Shown: positions 10,464 through 22,612, counted from the stretch's first letter. The stretch: 64,000 nucleotides of DNA from Nemophila menziesii (GCA_029959085.1 JARWIR010000001.1:20203730-20267729), one strand, 5' to 3'. Notes: generated by a model from the sequence alone, not told the origin. Translations and numbers: made by a program.

Positions 10464-11058
10464 TGAGACGGTCTGCGCGTTCGGAGGTTAAGGATATCAA
10501 TACGGCTCGACAGGACCCACTCGGCACTATGGGAATGCTCGGAAGGCTCGGAATACCAGGCGGGACCCGCGCGAACCATCTCGGCACTTTCCGGAATATT
10601 CTAGATAATAATAGAATATATTAGAATATTATAGATGGTAGTAGAATAATAAAGATTGTAATAGATTATTCTAGAATCTAGTAGAGAGGAAGAGAAGGTA
10701 GGAAGTAAGTAGAATCTTCTAGATAATGGGCTTGGGCTTGATGGGCTTAGAGGCCTTCTAGACCCTTCCATAAGAGTAGTATAAATAGAGGTGCCATCCT
10801 CATTTGTAACCATCCAAGAAAATCTTCTCTAAAGCAATACAAAGCTCTTTCTCTCAAACTCTCTCTTATATTGTCTCTTGTTCTCTTTAGTGCTCAAGTG
10901 TGCTCAAGAGTAGTGCCTAAGTGTTCCAAGGGTTGTAGCAACTAAGTAGTGGGAATTGTGGTCTTGTAGGCTGATCTCAAGCAAGGCGTTGGGGACTTGA
11001 TTGGGAGCCGCACGGAGTGTACGAGATTTCTAGGTGGTGAAACTCTACGCACGTGACA
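10464..11058 (+). repeat. 3' LTR of the chromovirus
   Basis: 595 bp, the same length as the 5' LTR, with one difference seen by eye. TATA box at 10780. Confidence 0.95.
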
Positions 11059-11094
11059 TATAAGAGGCCCACAACACCTAAAACATGATTGAAC

Positions 11095-11147
<53 letters not shown>

Positions 11148-12156
11148 TTTTTAACATTATAAAAGGGTCCCCATTCATAATCACAAGTTACAAATTGCAT
11201 GGGGCAGAGAGAATAAGAGAATGAGAAGCTTGGAAGCAGTTAATGTCATTCCACTTCGATCTTCAATCATTCGTCTTCGATCATTAGTGTAACTTTGTTC
11301 TGTTTTATCGTCTAAACATGAATATTATACTTTTAATCGTTAGTTATAATTTCTTTAGTATGAAAATTCGTATAGCTCGATAACAACATTATGTATGAAC
11401 CCTGGTTTTAATTTATGCATTTATTGAATTTAGGAGGTTACACTTTAAAATGAATTGTTATTTTTCATGCTTCGCTTATGTATTTCCGTTTAATTCCATC
11501 CATTAACTTGGCCAAGTATAGGAATACCCTTAGTAATTATGACTGATACCCCAACATGGGGTTTGGTTACTGAAAATGATACATAATATTATAGTGTGCA
11601 TTAGTGATCCTAACGCGCTTGACTAGCCAGATAGTTGATAGGTTTAGAGACTTTTATTCACTGATCATTGCGTAAGGTCACCTCACCCGAGTCCCATAGT
11701 AGTGTTGAAGTAGCTTTCTAATCTACCATGACAGGACTTAGGAATAAGTTAGAATCCCGGCTATTGCATAGTTACCAATTGATCCTAAATCAATAAACAT
11801 AAAATCAATACTAGCGGGGATTGTTACGAGTTCTCGAGCTATACTCTCATCTCTTCTTCTTAGTTTATTTACATTCTTAGTCTTTAGTTTAAGTGATCTT
11901 AATATTTATTGCATCTTAGTTTATAAATAAAAAACAAAACAAATATTTGTCTTATATCTTTCCTAGTTAATTTAGCAATGCATTCTAGTATACTTTGAAG
12001 AACCTTGCATAAGAACTAACCTTTATAGTCCCTATGGAGACGATACTCTTTGCATATTTACTTTTATTACTTGTCAAGAATCCATACACTTGCATTAGTT
12101 AGCTCTCTCGAGGTGTGTGTTTGTTAGGTTATTTTATCCCACCTTGGGAGATACCG
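11059..12156 (+). mobile_element. Right half of an interrupted LTR-like repeat
   Basis: Contains a TATAAAA box at 11158-11164 followed by a purine-rich leader-like stretch. Near the end is a CCTATGGAGACGATACTC...TTTATTACTTG block of the kind found at the 3' ends of plant Ty3-type LTRs (recalled). A (TA)n tract sits upstream of the TATA box. No open frame. Read with 6972-7484 it looks like one LTR. Confidence 0.5.
11099..11144. repeat. (TA)n microsatellite
   Basis: About 23 uninterrupted TA units. Confidence 0.98.
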
Positions 12157-12740
12157 ACGAGATTCAACTATCCACCTGAATCTATATTGGGTAGATAGGA
12201 TTTCTATTCGACTCCAGTTACCTCTCTCAATAGACCCTATAAAATATCTTGAACGGTAAACTCTAACCCTTTTGACAATCCAACTAGTCTAGACCTTTCA
12301 GTTCATAGACGCACATCAAACAAATATAAATTAGTTCTATAGCCCGACCCCTTCCGGATGTAGTCCAATTGTTATTTTAAACACTAACTTGTCCATAATA
12401 AGAGAGTCATAAATTTATACAAGTTTATACTCAACAGATTAGATCAAATTTATTTAAACAATCAATACCAAAATACATGAAAATGATAAATTAAACATCT
12501 AGGTTTCATAATATTTATCACACTAGTATTGAATTAGTTCATACTAATGGAACAAAATACAATCATAATATTCATGACAATTTATGAAAAGTAGAAGAAA
12601 TCACTGTGAAATCAAAGTCTTAATGATAGTGGATGATGGAAAAGGGTGGAATGGTGTCGAGATGACTTTTCCTTCTTCTACCTCTTGCTCAAGGTGCCTA
12701 CAGATTCTTTCAAATGTTGTGTAACTGGTGTATAACTTCA
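12157..12740 (+). repeat. LTR-derived non-coding repeat, copy 3, right part
   Basis: Homology to copies 1 and 2 resumes at GATTCAACTATCCACC and runs through AACTCTAACCC, CCCGACCCCTTCCGGATG and the AT-rich tail. Confidence 0.65.
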
Positions 12741-13199
12741 ATTTTCACTAAGTGGGGTGTGAAAACTTTTTTGCACTTTTGGACCAACTTGGGTGGGTTA
12801 ACAGTAACTCAAAAACATTTTATGGTAATGTTGGACGTATTCGAGTTACAGTGGAAAAATTTGCAACATTATAATATAACTTCTATTCACAAACCGTTTC
12901 CTCTCATGATCTCCCACCTAGAATTGATATCCTGAGCTAAAGGGGATCGATGAGAAACCTCATAAAATGTGTGTGGTTACTCTCTCTAGTTGACTTAAAA
13001 GTTTTATCGGGAAGGTGAATTTTTTATCTTTTCATGCCTTGACTTGGGGTTTACTTTGAATTTTTTGCCAATCTGCATCATCTCGAGGCCTTGCATAATG
13101 CATGTACTTATGAGATACACACATACCAAACAATTAAAACAAAAAAGCTCTGAATATACCAAAATATTCGAGAATAACAAAGAAATCAAATAACGTCAC
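12741..13199. other. Non-coding DNA between repeat and LINE
   Basis: No conserved motif is seen in either strand. This may be the remaining end of the LTR-derived repeat. Confidence 0.4.
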
Positions 13200-14640
13200 A
13201 TATTAGGGATAAATACCTCAAGTAAGTCTTATAACCCATAAAAATGATGTATCGTGACCCCATAAATATATCAGAAAAGATGAGACATCATTAAGTTGTT
13301 TAAGTAAGAACCATGAGGTAAAACATTCTTAAATCGCCCCAATAAACTCATCAACCTCCATACTCCAAGACTTTTTAAAGAAAAAAAAGAGTACCCATCC
13401 GACCAGGGCCTTCATCACAAGCAATTCTAAATTTGACCTCTTTAATTTCTGCAATGGGAACCTTCAACACAAAACTCTATCCATTGTTCTCTAGTCAACA
13501 CCTCAACCCCTCGTCAAACACTCCTTTATCAACCCTCTTCGGAGTTTCACCCCAACACAAAGCCTTGTAATGCTTCATGAACTTGTTACTTGATGGTGAA
13601 TCGGAATTGTTAGTAGCTTAACTATAGCTATATATTTCCTCCTCTCTTTATTTTTATAAACCCATGAAAGAGTTTTGAGCACTAATAACTTTCTATTGCA
13701 TATTCACATCTATCATTATATTGGAATGGAATATATTCCTAATTCCCAAGGGATAGTAGCTTGTTTTTTAAACTCCAAAATTTCCCCCAATAAGGTAACA
13801 TTACTCACATATTGTTTGAGTCTAATATTGGCCTCTTTCAAAGCCTCATACTCCCTTTTATCTCTCTCTACAATATGGGAGAAGTATTTTTTTCAACCCT
13901 CCCAAGTCGAACTTCAAATTTCTCAATTTCTCATAAACTTCTCACCACCTCATCGTAGACCTCATGTTCCTTCCCACATATTGAATAATCAGAAAGGGGT
14001 CACTCTTGTCACACTTTTTACAACAAAGTGATTATACGTGGTGAATGTTTTGAAACATAGGATTTTACTAGGAACTCTTTTATGTAATATCGAGAAGCTC
14101 CTAATCTACTATTTCCAGTGACCCCACTAATATGAATCAAGATATGATTATTATTCCACGTGTAAATTGAACGATGTTGCAAGTTTTCCAAACCAATAGC
14201 ATTCCAACAATCTGAAAACTCATTGAAATCACTCAACGTCACTTGTTTACCATTATTCCTCTCGTTTTATGCCACAATATTGTTCAAATCCCCCTAGAGT
14301 AACCAAGCCTCGTCAAAGGTAGTTACATATTATAACAAATTACTCCACAAGTATTGTCTCTCTATCTTGAGATTCAAACCATTAACAAAGGAAGTATAGA
14401 GGCTAAGAGAGGTTACTTAACATACAACCTTGCAATGTATCGTATGTGGAGTAATAGAGATTACCTCCATTTTTACCTTATCCAAGTTTAACACAAGTAA
14501 AATTCTACCATGGATAAAATGATCAAAATTATCCATACTATTATATCCTCTAAGTATGGACTTCATGAACTCGTCCACACTTAATCAGTTGCTTTTTGTC
14601 TTTAAAATGCATAAGACATCTATTTTTTGTGTCGGATGAG
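13200..14640 (-). pseudogene. LINE endonuclease and N-terminal reverse transcriptase region (decayed)
   Basis: On the minus strand, about 14310-14020 encodes a degraded apurinic-endonuclease-like segment (LGDLNNIVA..NERNNGKQ, then TLSDFNEFSDCWNAIGLENL and YTWNNN), the usual plant LINE order. Below it come KFFHGFIKIKR-like, EEIKEVKFRIACDEGPGRMG-like (the KAPGPDG block) and FFKKSW...FLLKQLN at about 13290-13400. Stops and frameshifts are frequent. The recognisable RT ends exactly where the piece at 3610-4832 begins. Confidence 0.8.
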
Positions 14641-14980
14641 GTCAATAACCCCCTCTGTTTAATCGACAAAATGAAACTCCTTGTATACCATGTTGTGATA
14701 ATTGTGTAAGGGTTATGGGGTATACTCATGTATTACCACACCCTTCTAAACTAATAACATAACCGCTAGAATATTACTCGGATCAAATGTGGTTGCCACT
14801 TTTGTTTCCCAAATCGCTCCAATTTTAAAATTTTACTGCACTTTTCCCCGGCTACCCCTGATTCTACAGTCCAACAAACTATTTTTGGGGCCCCATTTCA
14901 CTAGTTTTTGGCCGAGATTTTCAGAACTTTTCCCAAACCGCTTCCATCTTAGATCTTTTATTTCAGACAACTAACCTATT
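14641..14980 (-). pseudogene. Spacer between LINE ORF1 and endonuclease
   Basis: Lies between the two LINE ORF remnants. It includes a C-rich stretch (about 14860-14950) but no clear domain. Confidence 0.4.
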
Positions 14981-16060
14981 ATGTCTTTTCTATAATACTT
15001 ATCACATCAATGGGGTCCTTACTTTGGAGACTTTTTCCCTTCCGAGTGAACCACACATACATGTTCCTCATATCATGTTGACCCCGAGCACCTATACTAC
15101 TAGCATGACCCCAAGCTTTATCCTGTTTTCCTCACAACCTCTTTTTTCTTTATCTCAAACCCCCTCAGCTTGATTCATATAGTAAAGACAATTATCCACA
15201 AAGAGGCCAATTTCCTTGCATTGCTCACAACAACTAGGCTATTTATCATATTTGATCTTCAAATCATAAGTCATCCCTCTCAGCGAGTTTAATTATACAT
15301 CATGTTTCCTATAATTTTCAATATCTATCTTCACAAGTATTCTAGCAAAGCATATATCATTTTTCACCTTCATTATTACGTTCGTATTTAATAGTCTTCC
15401 AACTTGCGATGTAATTTTAGTAATACTCGTGTTCCTTTACACTTGTTCAGGAATATTTCTAAGTAAAACGCAAGTGAGGACCTTTGTGATTTCATAATCC
15501 ACAAAAAAAATTCCAAGATGTTGTTAAGCAAAAGCGGTCTTCCATTCAGTAGTAAGGGTCCTTTGAAAGTCTAAGCTTTCGCTCATTATCATATCCATAC
15601 TTGAATATCATCCAACCACTCGGCTGCCTTCTCATCTTAAATTTACTCTTTATGCTTTGACAACCCTCTCCATAGCTTTCATATCCTACAATCTACCAAC
15701 TACATATCCCATAAGATTGCATCCAAATGCTTGTTCAAGTATTTTAACATTGTTATGAGAGGAGTTGCAAAATTTTCCACTCCTCATACTATTATAATTT
15801 CATCCCTCGAAAAGGCTTGATATTATTCATTAAAACACTCCTAAATCCCATCTTCTCGCCTCCCTTTCCATCCTTTTGGAAAAAATCCCAGCTTTATAAT
15901 ACTGTGACCAAGTTCACAGTCGTGTTCATGGTGACTTAAGGGATTATCTCATACCCTAATCCAATCATATACTTATACTTGCAAGTTTCATCATATGAAA
16001 TTTCAATAATTTCATTAGGGTTTTGCTTAGATAGTCTAACAAACACCTTAGATCTATGAT
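14981..16060 (-). pseudogene. LINE ORF1 (DUF4283 plus zinc knuckle), decayed
   Basis: Minus-strand fragments spell a DUF4283-type RNA-binding domain (GSRVVG...SESLDFQRTL, ITKVLTCVLLRNIPEQV, ITSQVGRLLNT, FARILVKIDIENYRKHDV), followed by a CEQCKEIG..VDNC-type knuckle near 15190-15230. This is the usual layout of plant LINE ORF1. It is full of stops. The 5' limit is unclear, because a GC-rich repeat starts at about 16070. Confidence 0.65.
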
Positions 16061-16069
16061 GTAGATCTC

Positions 16070-16500
16070 GGTTTTGCAGCCTAAGATGTCAACGACGGCC
16101 TAGTGCCTAGGCGGTATTATACGGGGCCTAGGCAGGATAAGGCAGTTTTGAATCCCGTTATGTAATTATGTATATGTCTAATATATACGTAGTAATTATA
16201 ATATTTTTAACTATTTACGTCATAAATTTCATCTAAGAACACTATAGTAAATTTAAAAAAACTTGAATTTGAGTTATAATATCAATTTAAGAATTCTCAA
16301 GAATAAGAAAAATGAATAGAAGGTCGACGCGACCATTTTTAGCCATTAATCAGCGCCTAGGTGGCTAGACGTCTCTTCTACAGTGACTAAGGCATGGACA
16401 AAAATGCCTAACATTTTTACTAGGCGTAAGTGGCTGAGGGTGGAGTTGATGCCTAGGCGGTGCCTAGGCGCACCTAGACGGCGAATTTCTACAACATAGC
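16070..16500. repeat. Repeat bounded by palindromic CCTAGGCG motifs
   Basis: Both ends carry clusters of CCTAGGCG, GCCTAGGC and TAGACGGCG motifs (about 16090-16150 and 16345-16490) around an AT-rich centre. The motifs are self-complementary, so the ends can pair. It resembles a small non-autonomous DNA transposon, but I could not fix exact termini or a target duplication. Confidence 0.5.
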
Positions 16501-17320
16501 CTTACATGCACATATTGATTTAAGTTTAGAACTTTCATCAACCACTTTGTGTGCATCCAAATTAACCCAAGAATTCGCCAAGAATCCACTCGTCTCATCC
16601 ACGTCACCACATCAACCGATATTTCTCACCTTGGATGCATCGTTGGACAAGCTCGCCACTATCATGCAGTTAAAATCCAACATTCCAGTGAACCTAGTAG
16701 CTGCTCCCACTCTTTTTAAAGTCATCTTCTCCGTCGCGGTAGTATCCTACTTCATCAGTTTTTATGCACAGTCCGAGAAATGGTGATCGTCCCGCACTGT
16801 TACATCTCTGGAATCGCTCCAGCTAGTTGTCCAAAGTTGATTCCAAATAGGGTTTAACTCCACAAACTTGATCATCTTGAATGCAAGCCAAAGAAGGCCA
16901 TGATAAACCGACTCCAATAATTCTTGAACAAGTGTGAAGACATCCATGGTAGAAGAGGAGTGGAGCTCCAAGATTTCTAGTGACTTAAGGTTATTGGAGT
17001 TTGATGGTTCCTTAGCGGCGGCTTCAAAAATAATTTTGAAAGGACTCCGGGAGGCTAAATTTGAACCCCGAGACTTGTGTCACGTAGCACAAAGTCTACA
17101 TCTCCATAATTTTTATTATTATTATTATTATATAACATGTTTTTTCATTACGTGGGTATCTAGGCCAACACATCGACTATTTCCACAGAACCTTGTCCCT
17201 CTAAGAAGAAAACACGAGACTCTAACCAGTTAAGCAAACCAAACTATACAACATGTTATGCTTAATTTTTGGTAAACATCCCAAGAATAAAGAAAAAAAT
17301 CCTATTTCACATGTAAATAG
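16501..17320. other. Low-information region, possibly LINE 5' sequence
   Basis: Short open frames on both strands between 16540 and 17230 show no recognised motif. They could be the 5' end of the decayed LINE. A (TTA)n tract occurs at about 17110-17130. Confidence 0.4.
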
Positions 17321-17330
17321 ATATGTTTAA

Positions 17331-17521
17331 GAGTAATGATATTTGTCACCCTTTTTGTATCACCCTTTTTTCACCTCCTACGTGTATGCCTACATGTACC
17401 AATGAATGGATTTCTCTATCCTATTTAATTTTTCTCTATCTTCTATTCAAGGAAATCAAAACATATATATAGAAGGGTGATAAAAGGGTGACATGAAAAG
17501 GGGTGACATATATCATTACTC
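17331..17521. mobile_element. MULE-type MITE, copy A (191 bp) with 9-bp target duplication
   Basis: Terminal inverted repeats of about 45 bp start GAGTAATGATATTTGTCACC and end in its complement (GGGTGACATATATCATTACTC at 17501-17521). TATGTTTAA flanks both sides (17322-17330 and 17522-17530); a 9-bp duplication is the signature of Mutator-like elements. A second copy lies at 59461-59651. It has no coding capacity and depends on a MULE transposase. Confidence 0.9.
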
Positions 17522-17530
17522 TATGTTTAA

Positions 17531-18555
17531 TTGAATAATATTCCCTTTGTTCCATAAAATTTGTCATTTAATTTTTCACACATATTAAAAAACATAATAA
17601 TTGCGTTCACCATTACAAAAGTATCATTCATAAAATATCTTGATATTTTAAATATGTATTGAAAATACAATCTTTTTTTAATAAAAATAATAGTAGAAAA
17701 AAAGAAAAATTATATTAAAATTTTTAATACATTATTTTTAATAAATAGACAATTTATGTGTATCTCTTTCTGTTCTCCCACAATGAATAATCCTCATTCC
17801 ACATTCCTTATAAATCAAAATCCACCCCCTTTTCTATGGAAACCCTAACCTCGACCATGGTATTAATTGAGGAGCCCATAAACAGTAGAGGGCCATGGTC
17901 CCTGGCACTTTGAAAAATAATAATTTTTCCTGTACAAATTATATATTATTATCTTTGTTTATTCTTTTAAATTTTTAGATTGACAAAAAAAAGATCTTTT
18001 AAATTTTCAGAATTCTTAGTTGCATTCTCCTAACTTCTCTAGGTTATCTTATTTGTATAAAATAGTTTACGTTTTTATACTGAAATATAGGTTAGTTTAT
18101 AAGAGATTTATAAAATAATCAATTCAAAATATAAAATATAGCTTAATTTATAAATATAAAAACTTATAATATAATCAATTTAAAGTAATAATGATAATAA
18201 TAACAATATTTTTTATATTGCAATTGCAGATTGCTATATTACAATTTTTCCCATAGTGCAATTAGTTGAAAAATTATTGAGAAAACTTTAACAAAAAATT
18301 CTTACTCTGCCTCTTGACATATAAGCCTATTTATTTCTTTTAATTTTCTTTTAATCTCGTAAATTTTCAGTTAAACTTGTGACTTTAAAACCCCTTACAA
18401 AGTATATTTTATCGTATTTAAATCTTCAACCCATGGTATAACTAGATGCATTACTTGTAGTTTTCTTTTTATCCCACTTATCTATGAGACTGATTTAGGT
18501 CATTTTTGGTTCAAAAATTATATTGGATCACACCCATCGTTGCTATAGAATTAGG
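17531..18555. other. AT-rich non-coding DNA
   Basis: Nothing recognisable beyond runs of A and T. Confidence 0.6.
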
Positions 18556-18559
18556 TTCT

Positions 18560-19432
18560 TTATAAATTGTTCAGGAGCATTTTTTCATCGATTGTCCGTT
18601 TAGTCAAGCTATTTGGGTGGAATCGACACTACAAATCAAGATTGACCGAGATAACAATCAAGATTTTAAAGAATGGTTCATTAATATTATAAAAAGTTAT
18701 ACGAACAATGGATGGGATAAGAAAATCTCGATCAGTAACCTCATTACTATTTTGTGGAATCTTTGGAAAGCAAAAATGAAAGGTTTTTATGAGTCCAAGG
18801 AATGGGATATTTCTGAAATCATTAATAATTGTAATAGATTAATTGATAGGTTATACAAAACAAATCAAGGACAGTTGGGGGAGCGTATTATCCAAAGAGG
18901 AAGACAATCGAGTGAGGAAAGTAAAGAAGATAAGATAGAAGAACAAGCGGATCAAGTGGATATGATTTGGCATAACGACACATCTTTCATCGATAAACAT
19001 GAGCCAGCTGGAATCGCCTCGATCGGAATCAATAAAGACAAAAGGATAATAAAAATAAAACACAGAAGGGGTTCTTTCAGAAGCGCTAAGGAGGGTGAAG
19101 CATGGGCTATTCTGCAAGCAATGAAGGGTTCTGAAGAGTTTGATTGTAGAAGTATCATCTTTTACACCGACAACCTTGAAATTGCTCAAGGTATACATAG
19201 GAAAACAGGAATTGACTGGACGATTCGGCCGATGATTGAAGTTATTTGGCAATGGATCGCAAAATTTCCTGAATGGAAAGTGAGGCACTTAAAAAGGGAA
19301 CATAACACAATTGCGGATTTGGCGGCGAAATTAGTGCGAAAATCTGGAAGCATAGAAAACTGGACGACTACTAGTGTAGAAGAGAGTATAGAATGGCTTA
19401 AGCAATCACTTAATCATTGTAATAACTCATAA
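18560..19432 (+). pseudogene. 5'-truncated LINE: zinc-binding end plus RNase H domain
   Basis: EHFFIDCPFSQAIW at about 18570-18615 is the end of the zf-RVT region, and it is in frame with the 271-codon stretch from 18617. The RNase H-like part (about residues 115-245) keeps NDTSF, GEAWAILQA, FYTDNLEIAQG and HNTIADLAAKL, the places of the acidic catalytic residues. A stop at 19430-19432 and A-rich tracts at 19449-19482 mark the 3' end. It is a 5'-truncated insertion, the usual fate of LINE copies; the long intact tail suggests it is not very old. Confidence 0.8.
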
Positions 19433-19727
<295 letters not shown>

Positions 19728-19849
19728 AACTGAAATTTAGTTATAAAAATATATCATTTCGGAATATAGGTATCCAAATAAAAATCCTATGAATGTCCAA
19801 TTTTTGAAATTCAAGCCATTTCGGAATTAAAATTTAGAGTAAATAGCAC

Positions 19850-19960
19850 TTTTGCCCCCTGCGTTTATACCCGATTGACAGGTTGCCCCCTAACCTTTAA
19901 AATGCGACTCGTTGCCCCCTAAGTTTTAATTTCGTGACCCGTTACCCCCTGACTGCGTGT
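19850..19960 (+). promoter_or_regulatory. Subterminal ACCCCCT/GCCCCCT motif array in the left TIR
   Basis: TTTTGCCCCCTG, GACAGGTTGCCCCCTA, GACTCGTTGCCCCCTA and GACCCGTTACCCCCTG occur at about 30-bp spacing. Related motifs recur in introns 2, 3, 4, 6, 8 and 9. A transposase- or accessory-protein binding array is plausible (inference). Confidence 0.6.
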
Positions 19961-20099
19961 TCCGTCTATTTTGGGCGTTAAAAGTGACGTGGCATTTCCA
20001 GGTCACATTTTTTTTAATCCAGATGTTAATTAATCATTTAATTACCTTAATCCCTCTTTTTTTCAAGGGCAAAATGGGTACTTCAATTCAAGCCTACCC

Positions 20100-20107
20100 T
20101 ATATATA
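20100..20107 (+). promoter_or_regulatory. TATA box in the left TIR (transposase promoter)
   Basis: TATATATA lies 148 bp before the transposase ATG at 20248, at the mirror position of the box in the right TIR. Confidence 0.7.
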
Positions 20108-21092
20108 CCACAAAAACAAAACAAAATAATTAATCAAAAACCCAAAATCAAAAGAAGAAGACGAAGGAGCGCGGGTTCTTGCGAAGAACACGAAGAACAC
20201 CAAACCAAACCCAGAAAAGCAAAGTTTTTATGATCTGAAGATAATCAATGGCGGCGTTAAGTCAATGGAGTAAGTGTGTTTGATTATTACCCCTAACTAC
20301 TTGCTCGTGGGTTATGATTATTTAACCCGAAAATGTAGGGTTTTGTATTAAATTCATTACATATATATTTATCACGCGTAATGGTAGCAACGGGATTTGG
20401 TTACCATAGTCATAGTGTGATGATACTTTTTCAAATTGGTAACTAATCTAGTTAAATTTGATTGTGTAACAGAGAAATTTACACTAAAGATTCACTTCGG
20501 TGGGTTATTTAATGAAGACAAGAGTTGTTACCATGAAGTAAGCATTGAATACATAGATGGGTGTCACTATGACAAGTTTAGTATACCTATTCTTAAAAAG
20601 ATTATTTCGAAACTGGGTATAAAAGGTAACTCGAAGTTTTACTATCTGAAATTGGGGGAAAAACTACCTGATGGTATAGTTTGTTTGGATAGTGAGGATA
20701 AAGGTTTGGAGATGTGTAGCATTGGTGAGGAGAACGTAACTGTTGACTTGTTTGTTGTTAGTAGTCCCGTAGGAGATGATGACAAAGAGATTCAAACTCC
20801 TATATTCATGCCTTTGTTATTAACGTGGAACAAGGATGAAGAAATAGTTCAGAAACGAGAAGATGAGTGTTCGAAGGAAGAGAACCGTGTTGATCAAAAC
20901 ACAGAGGTTGGTGATGATGAACAAATAAATGAGACCCTTGATGATCAGAACACAGTGGTTGGTAATGAACAAGATGTTGATCAAAACACAGAGGTTGGTG
21001 ATGATGAACAAATAAATGAAACCCTTGATGATCAGAACACAGTGGTTGTTAATGAACAAGAAAAAATTACATTTGGAGAAGAAAGTGTAAAG

Positions 21093-21900
21093 GTAGACAC
21101 TTATTTGACAGACTAGCCCTCATCATTTAATATGATTGACAAATCACCCCTCTAGATTTACAATTATGTAACTGTATAATTCTTTTAACATTTCAGATTG
21201 TTTGCGAAGACCAAAGCACAACTGTTGAAAACCTAAACGAAGGTGGAAAAGATGATGTACGTGGTGGTGAAGAAGTAGTCCAAACTCGTGATGATTTGCC
21301 CATGAACGTGGACGATAGAAATGATGAAATGCAAGAGGATAAAAACGTGGAAGAGGACATTGGTGACGAAGAAACGACAAAGGTACAAAGTCATTTGACA
21401 GTTTACCCCTTAATGTTTGAAGCTTGTGACAATTCACCCCCTCAATATTTCATGTAATGTGTCAGGTTGTTTTCGAAGAGCAAAGCACGCCAGTTGCAAA
21501 AGTAATTGAAGGTATAAACGAGAAAGTACAGGATGTTGAAGAAGTAGTTGAGACTTGTGAGAAAGGGCCTGATAGGAACGTGGAAGATGGTAATAATAAA
21601 ACGCAGTTGGAGAACACCGTGGAGGAAGACATTGGCAAACAAGACACGACGAAGGTCCTCATTTGTTTGACAGTTTACCCCTTACTTTTTCATATGATTG
21701 ACAAATCACCCCCCTTAATATTTTATGTTATGTTTCAGGTTGTTTGCGAAGAGCAAACCACACCTTTGAATGAGGAAGAAGTTAATAACACTATGGAAGA
21801 ACAACTCTCTGATATTGGTGAGAAGGAGAAGTCTGTTAATGATATGTTGGATAAAGTGTTGAAAGCTTTGATGACTGAAGATAATGTGACTACGAGGAGT
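21093..21900 (+). repeat. Tandemly duplicated exon-intron units in the MULE-1 transposase gene
   Basis: Exons 3, 4 and 5 each begin IVCEDQST/VVFEEQST/VVCEEQTT, and exons 3 and 4 end ETTK/DTTK. The introns before them are about 83-104 nt and share a TTGACAG..TACCCCTTA...TTGACAAATCACCCC plan. All junctions are phase 0, so duplication preserved the frame. Confidence 0.8.
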
Positions 21901-22188
21901 TCCAAACATAAATCTCTATTGAGGCCTTTCAGGCTTATAGACGAAGACCTAACAGATGACTCAGATAATGTTTTTAAGAAACCTGATGGTGAAGAAGATG
22001 TAGATGGTGACATCAGTGACATTGAGGACTCAGACAGTGATTTTATTATACGTGATGGTGAGGATGAGGAGGATGATGAATTCAGTGATAATGAGATACT
22101 TGCTAATTTCTTAAAGAAGAAGAAGTTGGGTATACCACATCAGAAGAAAGATACAAATTCACAGCTGAAGACAACCAAAGGAGTAGTT

Positions 22189-22195
22189 AAAAAAA
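22189..22195 (+). other. Frameshift site 1 in the MULE-1 transposase (A7 run)
   Basis: Upstream the frame reads VVKKTNR then closes at 22242. One extra A would continue into QDVPHSQKRTRASIKR, the frame open from about 22190 to 22637. Confidence 0.75.
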
Positions 22196-22612
22196 CCAAC
22201 AGGATGTGCCACACTCGCAGAAAAGGACTAGAGCTAGTATAAAAAGAACAAAAGGAGATGGTGTAGGTCCTAGTGGTACCAAGCCAGAGAGTTATAAAAG
22301 AGTTAGTAGGACTAGTAGTTTTCAAAGGAAAAAGAATGTGGTTGAGCGAGAAGAAGTAGTGGATGAAGAAACAACAACTGATGATGACTATATAGTTGAT
22401 AGTGACATCGATTTGAGTGAGGGGGAAGACGACCATGATTATAACACATTTATTGACAAGGAAGTGGAAGTGGATAGAGTGAATGTCGAAAATGATTATG
22501 TGGATGATTCTGATGGTGAAAGTAATGATGGTGGGACTGACTCTGATGAGTATGTACATAATTCTTCAGATTTTAGTACAGCTAGTGATTCATCTGGTAC
22601 TGTTGAAGAAGG

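Larger units (their letters stand above)
7485..11058 (+). mobile_element. Young, internally deleted Ty3/gypsy chromovirus (3574 bp)
   Basis: Two direct LTRs of exactly 595 bp flank a 2384-bp interior with a primer-binding site, gag-protease, an integrase zinc-binding remnant, a chromodomain remnant and a polypurine tract. Reverse transcriptase, RNase H and the integrase catalytic core are absent. The LTRs start TG and end CA, and I see one difference between them (7495 C, 10474 T). TATA flanks both sides (7481-7484 and 11059-11062), whereas Ty3 elements normally leave 5 bp. It is a non-autonomous derivative that must have relied on a relative's pol proteins (inference). Confidence 0.93.
19836..20163 (+). 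repeat. Left terminal inverted repeat of MULE-1
   Basis: Begins AGAGTAAATAGCACTTTTGC and is nearly identical to the complement of 27757-28086. It carries four TTGCCCCCT/TTACCCCCT motifs within its first 125 bp. Confidence 0.95.

Noticed and set aside
16547..17233. Small plus-strand open frames as host genes
   Set aside because: No motifs, overlapping frames on both strands, and a position next to a decayed LINE.
22140..22559. Minus-strand open frame over the acidic part of the MULE-1 transposase
   Set aside because: Antisense of the acidic repeat; no independent start or homology.
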